Shown here piece after piece: positions 16,001 through 25,098 of a stretch of 25,098 nt of DNA (the stretch's first letter is position 1; each line of letters starts with the position of its first letter). The DNA lies in the NCBI GenBank assembly GCA_964200075.2, contig CAXNAA020000180.1, positions 1 to 25,098 on the forward strand. Direction: 5' to 3'. Below the pieces are notes generated by a model. It did not search any database. It was not told the origin of the DNA and saw only the letters and a program-made list of their open reading frames with translations. The translations under genes and the position numbers were made by a program. The DNA comes from Sphacelaria rigidula. Taxonomy: Eukaryota; Phaeophyceae; Sphacelariales.

Positions 16001-16264
16001 TACTGGTATGCTGTTAGGAACTCCAACCATCGTTGTACACGAGGGTTGTGTTCGCCAACCTTGGCGAGTTGTTCAAGTGCTCCGTGATCCGTATAGATCT
16101 CGAAGGGCACGTGATAGCCCAAGTGATTACTGCGCCTTCCAGTTCTCGCGGGCTCCAATTGGCCTCGTTGGGCAGGGTAGCGCGGTTGATGTTAAGGTTG
16201 GGTCGGACGGAGCCATCAACCTGGGGTTGATTTAAAACCATCCAAATCCGTTTGTGCTGACGTC
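15985..16264 (-). pseudogene. RNase H pseudogene of element II
   Basis: RNase H would remove template RNA during cDNA synthesis. The first catalytic Asp is in FHLHTDVSTNGFG (16264-16262), in the frame of RT. The frame stops at 16234-16232. The protein continues in a second frame (NQPQVDGSVRPNLNINRATL, then NWSPRELEGAVITWAI, with the second acidic residue at about 16139). It then continues in a third frame from about 16120 (VPFEIYTDHGALEQL, third Asp 16089-16087). RVQRWLEFLTAYQYTIKHRP and TDLSRLPLP close the domain. Two frameshifts within about 130 bp therefore split the domain. Confidence 0.75.
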
Positions 16265-17863
16265 AGTGTGGAGATGGAAAAGGCGGGGGCCATCTTGTAC
16301 TGCCTCCCAATCAGGACAGCAAACTACGGGCTTTTCGGTAAGCGTCTTGAGTAATTCGCGGGTGGTATTCTCCATTTCGGTTGTGAAAGAAAACACGGCT
16401 CCTTTCTTGAGTAGCTCAGTAAGGGGGCGAATCCGTTGAGATAAATTCGGCAAACGTTTGCGGTAGTAGGATAGCCCGTCCAACAATGGGCGAAGTTGAG
16501 AAATGTTAGTTGGCATCGGCAAATCAGTCAACGCCTTGACTTTGTTTGTATCCGGATGCAGGCCTGCTGGCGAAATGGAATGCCCCAAGATGTCCAAGTC
16601 AGTCACACCAGGGCGAGCTTTGGATGGAGACAGTTTCAAATCGTGCGTGCGTAGGCGAGAGAGAAATTCTCGTAAAGTGCGTATATGTGCAATAGGTGAG
16701 GCATCGAAAGCGATGGCGTCATCCAGGTACATGATGATGTGCTCGAGGCCCTCGGTGACGCGTTACATTAAGCGTTGAAAGCATACCGGGGCAGTGGCGG
16801 CGACTTGTGGCATTCGAAGCCACTCATAGAGTCCGGACGAGGTACAAAAAGCCGTCAGTGGGACTGTGTCAGGATGCATAGCATTCTGAAAAAATCCAGA
16901 AGCGAGGTCGAAGGTGCTGAATATTTTGCCTTCGCCTAAGGAGTCGAAGACTTCATCAATGCGGGGAATTGGAACTTTACCGACTACAGTGACGTGGTTC
17001 AACCGTTGATAATTCACGGTTATGCGTATGTTTCCATCCTTTTTGGGGACGACCACAAGGAGCGAGACCCAAGGAGAGGAGGTATGCTGTATTAATAACG
17101 CTCCCAAATACGCATCCAAGATGGCGTTAACTTTCTTGGTAAGGATCGGGTTTGTTCGGTATGACCGCGAAGAAATCGGCGAGACGCCGGGTTGAAGGGT
17201 AACCTCAAAGGGCAGTGTTTTGCAATGCCCAAGATCCGTCTTGGATCGGGAAAATCGGTCTTGGTACTGTAGCAGGACATCACTGAGTTTTCGGACGACT
17301 GCTGGTTCCCAGCCGGGCCCATGAAGGACAAAATTGATGTCGCGCATGTGTGGCGGCAGTTGGTTCCACATGTGCAAGAAAATATTCAGAGAATCTGGTG
17401 ATAAGCGTTGAAGCACTTCAGCAGGAGGATCGGAATTTGGCTGAGCAGGATCCACGGCGAGGACCTGGGGTGGAGTCGCAGAGGCGAGGACGAAATAGGG
17501 TTCATCGACACGATGGACTGACTCCGCCAGAAATGTGGTGTTTGGCGCGTCAGGCTCTGTTACGCACGTCTCGAGTGGGATGTGCATCAGTGGAGCAGGG
17601 GCGATTCCTAACACATCGCCGGGTTCCAAGTTGGCATGACCCGTAAGAGGGAGGAGTTGTTGTCCCGCCGGCACAAAATGTTCTGTGTCGGCTGGTGCGC
17701 CAATACGGGGTAACATTTCGGCAAGATAATGGCCCGTAAGTGCTGGCATGCCATTTCGGCGAACTCGTGCAACTTCAAGAAGTTGGGGGTCGTCGGAGAG
17801 TGTTATACCCACGCTACCGTTATATTGTAGGTGGTAAGCAGCTCCGGTTGCTTGAGGACTCTT
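16232..17863 (-). pseudogene. reverse transcriptase pseudogene of element II
   Basis: RT would copy the element RNA into DNA. The frame is shared with the protease after a TAG at 17866-17864. An N-terminal region of about 190 residues links the two. Fingers and palm follow: LIQHTSSPWVSLLVVVPKKD, IRITVNYQRLN, PIPRIDEVFDSLGEGKIFS, then FDLASGFFQ with the first catalytic Asp (16909-16907). LYEWLRMPQVAATAPVCFQR follows, where the usual MPQG has Val for Gly. A TAA interrupts at 16765-16763. In the same frame the catalytic YLDD is at 16729-16718, followed by LKLSPSKA and LGHSISPAG (thumb and connection). The rest is near full length, so a single stop and one odd residue are the main damage. Confidence 0.88.
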
Positions 17864-18300
17864 CTAATAATCCAGGGCACCGTGGAGAATACCGAAGTGC
17901 TCGAGGTTGAATTCTCCACGCGGCGTGGAATGTGGCGTTAGTGGTGGAAGCGTGCGGTAGGTGAGTTGATCAAACCGCACATAGCTACCTCTGCCCAATA
18001 ATATGGCGTGATACATTGTGCTGTCGGGGACAATGTGTGCCCAGACTGCCAGGCTGGCAGATCGAGTGATGTTGTGAAAGAATTGCATACTGAGTCGTAC
18101 GGATTTACGTGTCGTCGGAGGTGCGGCAGAATCACCAAAACCGCCCCATACCCGAGGTTTGGTGGTGGTTTCGCAAGCTGCAGTAGCAGCGCCAGTCTGT
18201 TTCATGTGTTTCCATGTTGATTCTCGAATAAATGTTTACGGGCTGCCGCTGTCCAATAAGGATACGCATTTCGTAGGCGTGATAGGGTTTGGACCGGAAC
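17864..18300 (-). pseudogene. aspartic protease pseudogene of element II
   Basis: CVSLLDSGSP places the catalytic Asp at 18253-18251. The next codon is TAA (18238-18236), where a Gln codon would fit. The same frame resumes TFIRESTWKHMKQTG and runs through WAHIVPDSTMYHAILLGRGS (about 18095-17985), the second conserved block, in which LLGRD is usual. It ends at TAG 17866-17864 and flows in frame into the RT segment. Upstream of about 18300 the frame changes, joining a low-complexity Ser/Pro-rich region. Confidence 0.7.
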
Positions 18301-19636
18301 GCGAGTAGTGAAAGTGGCCGGATCTACAGACACTTTACCGCCGACAAGATCCGGACCGTGTTCCGGCAAGGGAAACTGGTCAAGATCAGCGGGGCTGACA
18401 GCAAAAGCGCATGGCGGGTGACCCTCGGTGGGTTAGATGTCTCACCAGAGAAAGGGGTGAACGGTATATTATTTCCAGGTGTGTCACAGTCAGAGTGACC
18501 ATTAGCGATTTTGTCAATGATCGTCTGTGGGTGACAGGGATCACCGTCCGAGAGGGAGCCAGAATGTGCGGGGCTGGAGTCGTCGATTGAGGGAGTAGTG
18601 CCGTCAGAATTATTTGATTTTGTTTCTTCCAGGATACTTGATAGAGCTGTCGAACTCAAAGTCGTCGCATTTTGGAGAGATTGAGGTGAAGGATTTCCGC
18701 TCGAAAGAGGTGTACGTGATGATGCGCGCGCGTCCTTAGGGGCATGCTTACGGGGCTCTCTCTTTCGCCGTGGCAAAGGTCGGGGAATGTTCAAAACATT
18801 TTGGAATGAAACTACAACTGCGTCCAGCTGCGTGGATAGGGTCAGCATCGGGGCATGATGGAGCGAAACTTGTGGACTGCGTAGGCAAGCTTGGCTGTTG
18901 GGTCATAGCCTAAGATATGTTGGGGTGGTTGTTATTCAAAGCGGCCGAAGGTACGCCCGTGCGTGTGGAAAAACGCGTGGAAGGAGCTCGGTTCAACTGA
19001 TTGGGAATTACATGATCCGATGTGGTCAAGTTCAAATCAGCAACACTTGGGTCAGCTGAAAAAGGCTTGCTACTACCTGTGCGTGCGGTCGCTGAGGGAA
19101 GCCTTTGCCTCAGGGACTGGCGGTTGGTCTTCCCACACCTCAGACTTATACTCGACACTGAAAGACCGAGTTCAAAGCCGGGTGTAGGTCTGAGTCGCGG
19201 GGTGACAACTGTTACGCGGTGTGTGGAGGGATGAAGACGGGGGTCGACTTGAATGGCCGTCAGTTTCAATCCTGCATAGTGCCGGGAGAGCCGGGTGGAC
19301 AATCTTAGTCGCGGGCTCTGCGGGCTGTGTTGAAAATTGTGTGGAGATTAGAGACGGGGGTCGATTTGAACGGCCGTCAGTTACGCACCTGGATAGTGCC
19401 GGGGGAGTCGAATGAGCAGTTTTAGACACGGACTCCGCGGGCTGTGTTGAAAAAGTCTTCGCTCGTGCTATCGACGGCGTGGAAGACCGAAGAACGCCGG
19501 CGTCGGCACGTCATGGATCTACGTGGTCCGTAGTGAAGGTACCAGGGTTTCTAGTGTTGGGATTAGAGCTTTGTGTCGGTCCCGTCCGCTGGTGTCTATC
19601 AGCGGAACGTTTGTTGTCGCGAGAATTTTGATCATT
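18301..19636 (-). pseudogene. spacer between gag and protease of element II, low-complexity frames
   Basis: Three frames (19429-19172, 19302-18910 and 18848-18324) encode Ser, Thr, Pro and Arg-rich sequence with no domain I recognise. They probably form one eroded reading frame interrupted by indels. The first carries a 39-residue repeat coded by the 117-bp DNA duplication. An Arg/Lys patch occurs at about 18785-18735 (PRPLPRRKREPRKHAPKDAR). Such a region may be an extended tether between nucleocapsid and protease. The function is unknown. Confidence 0.4.
19221..19456. repeat. 117-bp tandem duplication (39 codons) in the gag-protease spacer
   Basis: GACGGGGGTCGA occurs at 19236 and 19353, 117 bp apart, and the units align from about 19221/19338 to about 19336/19453. 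GCGGGCTGTGTTGAAAA closes each. 117 is divisible by three, so the minus-strand frame is preserved. The translated copies share SRPPS/NRPPS and ETDGHSS/VTDGRSN. They differ at roughly a fifth of positions, so the duplication is old. Confidence 0.75.
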
Positions 19637-22621
19637 CTAGCGAGGGCTTCCGTGAATGTTGTTTTGTCGGCGACCGCGATTAGAGCTTTTGTTGCCACGT
19701 TGGTTCGAATTGTTACGGTAATTTCGATTAGGTGGGCGGTAGTCGCGCATGCGTCTTTGCCATCGGCGCCACGCGGGTTCATTGTCCTGCAATTCAGAGT
19801 TCATGAGATCAAAGGCATTGATGCATGGACTGTCACAGTCGCGCATGCTGTGGCCTTGAGCACTATAGTTGATGCAACTGTTGGCATGACTGCTGAAGGC
19901 ATTGCGTCTAGCGGAAGACGAAATAAGTAGGTTCCACAAATGGGAGTCATCGGTAATGAATGCCGTTGTTGAAGTCAAATAAACATCGTCCCAAGTTTCC
20001 TCGGAAAACGGCCAATCATCAAACCTCGCGCTAAATGCATCTCTGGTACTCTTAACATGCATAACTGAACCGGCGACCGAGTCGGGGGTCCATGAAGCGC
20101 GAGACGAACTCGAATTCCTGCCGCGAGCCCCTTGGGCATGAGCGGAGGACACAACCGTAGGTTGTGAACGCACGGACGTAGAAGGTTTGCCACGTATGGC
20201 GAGCGTTAGATTACCCTCTTGGTGTACAAAAGAAGACCACATAGTATCAACGGAGGCGGAAGGCACCTCGCGACGCGCCAAGACACCCGGAAACAACGAC
20301 GGCATCAAAGCCGGATACTGTTGAGCAACGCTATTGCGAACGTAAGTCTGACACATTGCATTACGCGGTCCGTTCTGGCGTCCGACACCCGTCGTACCCG
20401 AAACCAAAAGCTTAAATTCACGGGGATAATCCGCGAAGAGGACATCAGATGCGACGACAAAAGAACTCAGCTTCTGGATGGCGCTGGCCTGGTCAGGTTT
20501 AACGAAGTAATCGATTAAACGTCTCTCCAAATCAGAGAGTAATACCGGGCCTGTCTCCCCCTTGGCACGGTCCGGGTCCATCTCGGCGATGAAGCCGTCG
20601 AGAATCAGCGTTAGAGAAGCAGCGAGGTCGGGAGAGCGGCGGCTGATGGATCGATGCATTGCTTTGTGCAAGGGAGTCTGTCAGCCCTCTACCCAGTCGG
20701 AATCTTCGAAATGTTGTGTGCCAGTCGTATCCGCCAAGTGAAGGATGTTACAAACAGTACGGCGGATGGACGTGATGAGGGCAGAAGTAAACTGGCCCGA
20801 ATCTTTGTTGTCCGCGGCAGGCATGGTTTTGATGTGCCAGAGTTTTCCACATTCATCTGAATATACTGTCTCTGTATTGCAGCTACTCGGGCAGGCTCAG
20901 CTCTATCGGAAGCTGCTTTTTTGCTAGTTTCGGAACGTTCTTTGTCAGCCGCAGCGGTTGCTAAGGCGCGGGCTGCAGTGGAAGACAAAGGACGGTCGGG
21001 TGTGTCCGTATCGGATAAGCCTAAAATGCGGGCCGAAACATCAGCCAATTCAGGAATCACTTGCCTGGGGGTCGCCAAACCCGAGGGGGGAATGTCTGTG
21101 CTATACGAGTTCCAGTTAGTTGCGGATGAACCGGAAGAGTTACCTCCGGAGTTCTTGCGGTGCGATTTGCGAGGGGGGCGGTTCGGTCCGGAACCACCCG
21201 AAGAAGATCCTCCACCGCCATGGCGGCGGCGTGAATTCCCGCCATCGTTGTCGTCGTCATCTCGCCTGTGTTTTTTTTTCTGGCCCCGGCAATTGGAGGT
21301 TGCGGGAGTCCACCCATCTTCATCTTCGTCTCCGTCGATGGTGGCGCCGGGATGAGTGTTGTAGGCGGCGCGGAGCGCCGCAAAAAGTTGAACGACAGCA
21401 TCAACGTAAGTCTCGTGGTTCTGGTGATCACTGATGGTCGTCTGAAGGACCAGATGACCCAAGGTAAGCACTGATACGCCATCTTTGGGGAAGGCGCCGA
21501 CCTGGTCCACGTAAATCCCCAAAGCATAAAACATTCGCTGTGAGATAAGGGTCCATGCGTCGCGAGAGCAATGAAGGTGATTGCGGCGTTGGAAGGGACC
21601 GGTATAGGCGACCACGGGACGAGAAAGCCACTCTCGTTCGTGGGACGCCAGTTGCAAATCTCGAGGAGAAACGGCATTCGCCGCCGAGCTAGCTCCATGA
21701 GGTGGCGGTGTTGGAGCCGTCGTGGGGGCGGCAGCGGCCGCAGCAAACGACATCTTGTCGGATTTACGTGGTATGACGTAAGTAGACTTGTTGGGCGTTG
21801 GCTGGCGAGGCGGGCGGGCACTGAGCAAGTGACTGGCGGAAGGTGGAGAGGCTTGATGCTTGGACAAGCGCGCCACCGACGAGGCCGCTTTTCGAGCCGT
21901 TCGCCGGACATGGTCTTCCAGCTCGCGCACCCGTCTCTAAGCCGCCAAGGCTTCGGTATTACCTTCCTGCAGCGCTCGTTGCGCAGCCGTGCTCGTGCAT
22001 TGAGCATTGGAGGCCTGCCGCTGAAAATCCTTTTGCTTCTCGGCGTGGTCCTCCAGAAGGAGGCGGGCAGCAGCGGCATCAGCTTCGCGTTGCTGGTGAA
22101 GGATGTTTTGGGCTAGTGCAGGTGTCTGTGATGCGTAGTCATCAATGAGTTGTAGCTGCTCCGCGCGGGGGCGGTTTGTGAACAGCCCTGGAAAGGAGGC
22201 CAGTCGGGCAGCGCTCGTCGCCGAGCGGAGGGGGAACCTCCACGGATGGGGGCGAGCGCACGGGGGCATCCTCGACGGGGCCTGTGGTTGGACCACTGTC
22301 GGCGTCCGTGTCAACGGCAGACGGAGCGACGGCGGTTGTAGGAGCTGCCGCGGGGGCGGATGAAGGCGCAGCTGCCACAGTAGCCGCAGCAGTAGCTGCA
22401 GGGGCGCGAATGGGCTTCGTGGCGACTGTAGCGGCGGCGGCAGCGGATGTTGAAGTGTCCATGGTTGATTGTTGTCGCTCAAGTTCTGTCAAGCGTTGTT
22501 GAAGAGGAAAAATAATCGCAGCATCGGAGCGGGACGGTGGTTCGCGGTCAGTGCGTGGTCGTCGGTTTTGCGATGAGGTGCCGCCGGACCCTTCAATTGA
22601 GAATGCCAGAGCCGGTGACAT
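19637..22621 (-). pseudogene. gag: gag pseudogene of element II
   Basis: The likely start is ATG 22621 (MSPALAFSIEGSGG). About 50 residues with a short coiled coil (LQQRLTELERQQS) lead into an Ala/Pro/Thr-rich stretch. A frameshift near 22200 passes to the frame with LASFPGLFTNRPRAEQLQLI and a longer coiled coil. A TAG interrupts at 21939-21937 in the same frame. The capsid-like part follows (HEREWLSRPVVAYTGPFQRR and on), with an Arg/Lys/Asp and Ser/Gly-rich insert at about 21300-21130. Another frameshift lies near 20820 and a TGA at 20683-20681. The zinc knuckle CINYSAQGHSMRDC (about 19880-19840) keeps Cys-His-Cys but has Tyr for the second Cys. A basic Asn/Arg-rich tail ends at 19637. At about 990 codons it is unusually long for Gag. 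Confidence 0.65.
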
Positions 22622-22764
22622 GTCCGAAAATATGTTTTGTTATCATCAACATGTACAGTGTTATTATTGCGTACATAACGGCGGCGTGACAGATGCGGGG
22701 CAGGGGAGGTGCGCGCGGGTGCATGATCGGTGTTTTTCGAGCGCGTGTGATTGCGCGAAGAACT

Positions 22765-23938
22765 TTATCTGTTCCGCAAATCATCCTCGTGAGTACGTTC
22801 ACGGTTGGCATTCATCGGGCGCTTTGGAGCGCACGATGAATTGGAACTATGGCGTGAACTACCGTCATGTTTGTGACCATGAACGACGTTCTTCGGGCGT
22901 GTAGAAACGCGCGATGAATTCAAGCTTTGCTGGGAGTTGCCCTTAGAACTTCCAGAACGGGAGACGTGGTCGTGACCAATTCATGGGGTGCGGCGCCGGT
23001 CAGAAGCGAGAGTAAGAATCTGGTTTGACGTTGAGGAGGGGCTGGACTCATTTTCGTTGACTTTTTCATGAGTGACGAACGGAGGACGCGATATCGCCGA
23101 TCGGGGTGCCAAACGTAAGGGTTTGGGCGTGGCAGGTGCAGAATCATCGTTGCATTGCACGTGAGCAGACGCCGATTGATCTTGGAGCATGGCCTGGCAG
23201 AAAGCCGTAAATGCCTCGATGAGAGCTGGAGCCGGAGAGAGCGACGACGCCGATGAGGTGCGATGCAGAATTTGCATGGCAGCATGCATGGCCGCAACTG
23301 CGGGTCCGACATTGGGCTGCGCAGTAGGGCGCACGGGACTATCGAGAGTCGTGCGGTGGGGGTCCATAACGGAAGCAGCCCGCGTGACAAAGTTGCTTGC
23401 TCCAAAAGCGATACGCTTTTATCGGGACAGAATCGTCTCGAGAGTTGTCAGCCGTCATGCGACGGGGTGCCACGGTTGAAGCATCCGTTACAGGGCCAAG
23501 CTGGACACGTGTGTCCAGGGAAAACGACTAAGCTGGGGGCACAATCCTGAGTTCGGATTCCACATTGGGATTCGGAAGAACAGGACGCAGCGAGGGGTGT
23601 GCAACGGAATCCACCGTTATGGGTTCACTGACATGTCCGTCAGGAACCAATGACTCAGCCGGTTGCACAACGCTGTTCTCTGAGTCCGAGTCGGAACGTG
23701 AGAGAACCGGTCTCGGCGTCATAGTCTTGTCTTCAAGCCTCGAAGAACGAGTATCGCTCGAAGGTTGGTCTTCAGATCCCGAAGATCGAACAGCGCTCGC
23801 ATACGTGCGGCGATGAGTTGAAGGTGACGTGACACTCATGTTAAAAGGTTTCGAACCGGCAGTGGTTTGATTCCGTGTCCGACGAAGCGATTGGTTTCCC
23901 AATTGAGAGGAAGAGCCAGCGTTATTTCTGTGCGACAT
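22765..23938 (-). pseudogene. Ser/Arg/His-rich ORF upstream of element II gag
   Basis: The probable start is ATG 23938 (MSHRNNAGSSSQLGNQ). The first frame is Ser/Arg-rich (THRRTYASAVRSSGSEDQPS) and ends at 23528. Coding continues after a shift near 23420 into the frame with VGPAVAAMHAAMQIL and LIEAFTAFCQAML (about 23310-23190), helical and hydrophobic. After a TGA (near 22987) it continues with a His/Ser/Lys-rich tail (NVVHGHKHDGSSRHSSNSS) to a TAA at 22767-22765. I recognise no domain. It could be the true N-terminus of a very large Gag, or a separate leader ORF. About 140 bp of stop-containing sequence separates it from ATG 22621. Confidence 0.4.
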
Positions 23939-24007
23939 GATAATCATACGCAACTTGTGTGCTTGAAAAGGCAGGGGCAGTATGTCTGGTCTGCGGGCTC
24001 TAATCAA

Positions 24008-25098
24008 AGGAGCGTGACACCAAGAGCTGCTACGTGCAAAGGACGAAGCTTGTATCCGGAAAGTACGGGGTAATGAAGCCTAATAGCGCCTGGGGGGACC
24101 TTGGGACCTGATTTACTTGAGTGTTTTTATTCAAGCAAATTGCTGTATGTAACAACTATGTCTGGGGTCTGGTTAATACAACTTATCTAAGTTGTGGCGG
24201 TAATAGCTATCAACGGAGCTCGGGATTGCGCACAGAGCAGACGTATGGCGTCGAAGAAAAGCAATGATCCGATTGTCTGTAGCAAGGTTGGTACCTGAAA
24301 GTCGTACAATTCACACGTGTTCCGGGTGTGGCGTCACGGGCAGAATTTAACTGAATTATCCTGGCACAAGCTGAGAAACAACTGGCGGTGTACGATGAAA
24401 AAAAATCAGATGAGCACCAAAATCGTGCAGCGTGGGGCAGCATAAAAGCTTTTACAACGCTTGGGATGCAGACCGCGAGATCGGACTGCGTAGTGCAGGG
24501 CGAAAGCTTGTTACACAACGGAGTTAAGGCAACGTACGTATGTGAAACAATGGCGAAGTTGTGCACAGCAGGGGGAACGCTGAGGGCGGTGCCGAAAACA
24601 AGTAGTGCGCAGGCAAGGGGCACTGGTTTCGAGTACTGTCTGCTCCAAGTGAGTATGTAACGTAGGTTTGGAACATGTCAAACGGATATTATCGCGACGA
24701 AACCGTCTCGGAACAACTGATTGTTATTTGTTCGAGAGGGGGTTAATGAGAAAAACCTGCAGTCCGTTGTGAGATGTCGTTACTTACCACGGTGATGTAC
24801 AGCGCTTCTCTATAGCTGTGCGAAGTACACCAGAAGAGAGCAACGACAAAGTAGCTACAAGCAACGAGGCTAAAGTGCCGGAACGGGTACACATCTCGTG
24901 TACAGATGTCCGTGGTCACCTTCTGGGAGCACGGGTTGTAGAGTCATCCTACGATAGGGGGGGGGGGTACTTTGGGCCATTTGTTGCTCGAAACTTCGAT
25001 TCAGATCGTCGTTGAAAGCAGCAACGGTTGTTCGAAAAAGCTTGTGGTGGATCAATAACGCTCATCCATACTGCCTGACACCGTTTGGAACCAAATAC
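24008..25098. other. unassigned right flank
   Basis: Two small inverted repeats are visible: TTGA-rich TACTTGAGTG...TTCAAGCA at about 24115-24138, and ACAACTTATCTAAGTTGT at about 24178-24196. An 11-G run lies at 24957-24967. A 61-codon minus frame at 25055-24870 contains HHKLFRTTVAAFNDDLNRSF, ordinary-looking but unidentified. If element II has a 5' LTR inside the window it must lie here, but no repeat partner was seen. Confidence 0.4.
24210..24623 (-). CDS. orphan hypothetical ORF, 137 codons, hydrophobic N-terminus
   Basis: I do not recognise it. The first 20 residues (MPLACALLVFGTALSVPPAV) look like a secretion signal, and the rest is Cys- and Ser-rich with 11 or so cysteines, without a recognised effector or enzyme motif. 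An antisense frame (24388-24660) overlaps it. A small secreted protein is conceivable, but chance composition explains it equally well, and there is no supporting context. Confidence 0.18.
   Translation of the reverse strand: MPLACALLVFGTALSVPPAVHNFAIVSHTYVALTPLCNKLSPCTTQSDLAVCIPSVVKAFMLPHAARFWCSSDFFSSYTASCFSACARIIQLNSARDATPGTRVNCTTFRYQPCYRQSDHCFSSTPYVCSVRNPELR

Larger units (their letters stand above)
12889..23938 (-). mobile_element. element II: long degenerate Ty3/gypsy-type retrotransposon body
   Basis: An internal region of about 11 kb on the minus strand encodes, in order, a Ser/Arg-rich ORF, gag, a spacer with a repeat, protease, RT, RNase H, a Pro-rich linker, integrase and a C-terminal tail. 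The order protease-RT-RNase H-integrase identifies Ty3/gypsy. Two long frames account for most of pol: one from about 18285 to 16232, and one from about 16158 to 12889, each broken only by in-frame stops. The LTRs were not located: nothing in 24008-25098 matches 11300-12890 by eye. The 5' LTR may lie beyond the window, or the element may have lost its ends. It is in the opposite orientation to element I and differs in family. Confidence 0.85.

Noticed and set aside
21057-22079. 340-codon minus-strand frame overlapping gag of element II
   Set aside because: It overlaps the 21930-20689 frame, has frame-shifted low-complexity composition, and does not connect to the coiled coil or capsid-like sequence.
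22593-22904. Frames on both strands across the start of element II gag
   Set aside because: They are composition-driven. The minus-strand frame from ATG 22621 has the coiled coil and Ala-rich region typical of Gag starts.

Overview
The window looks like repeat-dense, gene-poor nuclear DNA of a eukaryote. I see no bacterial operon, no CRISPR array and no intact host gene. It is dominated by two decayed Ty3/gypsy-type LTR retrotransposons on opposite strands, with hairpins, minisatellites and one inverted-repeat element between them. From general recall of the families, the gag, integrase and pol C-terminal fragments of element I resemble retroelements abundant in oomycetes and other stramenopiles. 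A red alga or another protist is also possible. The host assignment is an inference that a database search would have to settle.

Layout. Positions 1-1173 hold nothing I can assign. Element I (+ strand, 1178-6215, about 5.0 kb) has 247/248-bp LTRs flanked by a GGTA duplication. Between them lie a broken gag, an aspartic protease, a stub of reverse transcriptase (RT), an integrase core, two repeat blocks, a second divergent integrase core and a short pol C-terminus. Most of RT and all of RNase H are missing. A 42-bp minisatellite (6220-6665) abuts its 3' LTR. Positions 6666-8053 hold two orphan ORFs of unknown function.

Positions 8054-9386 form a candidate 1.33-kb non-autonomous DNA element with about 48-bp terminal inverted repeats next to TA dinucleotides. 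It contains an 80-bp tandem repeat, a tRNA-like stretch and an array of palindromic units of about 75 bp. Two more strong inverted repeats follow (9578-9736 and 10591-10696). Between them is a pyrimidine-rich stretch that ends in a primer-binding-site-like motif and a possible gag start. Positions 10697-12550 are mostly unassigned.

Element II (- strand, about 23938 down to 12889, about 11 kb) is a much longer Ty3/gypsy relative. In order of transcription it has a Ser/Arg-rich leader ORF, a long gag with a damaged zinc knuckle, a spacer with a 39-residue repeat, protease, RT, RNase H, a Pro-rich linker, integrase and a C-terminal tail. Its reading frames stay open over kilobases apart from about a dozen in-frame stops and several frameshifts. 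Many of these lesions fit C-to-T or G-to-A transitions. Its 3' side carries 41-bp repeats and a cluster of short palindromes. I found no matching LTR pair in the window. Positions 24008-25098 are unassigned.

Neither retroelement could encode working proteins as written. Protease, RT and integrase would normally be cut from one Gag-Pol polyprotein acting in a cytoplasmic virus-like particle. Here they survive only as fossils.
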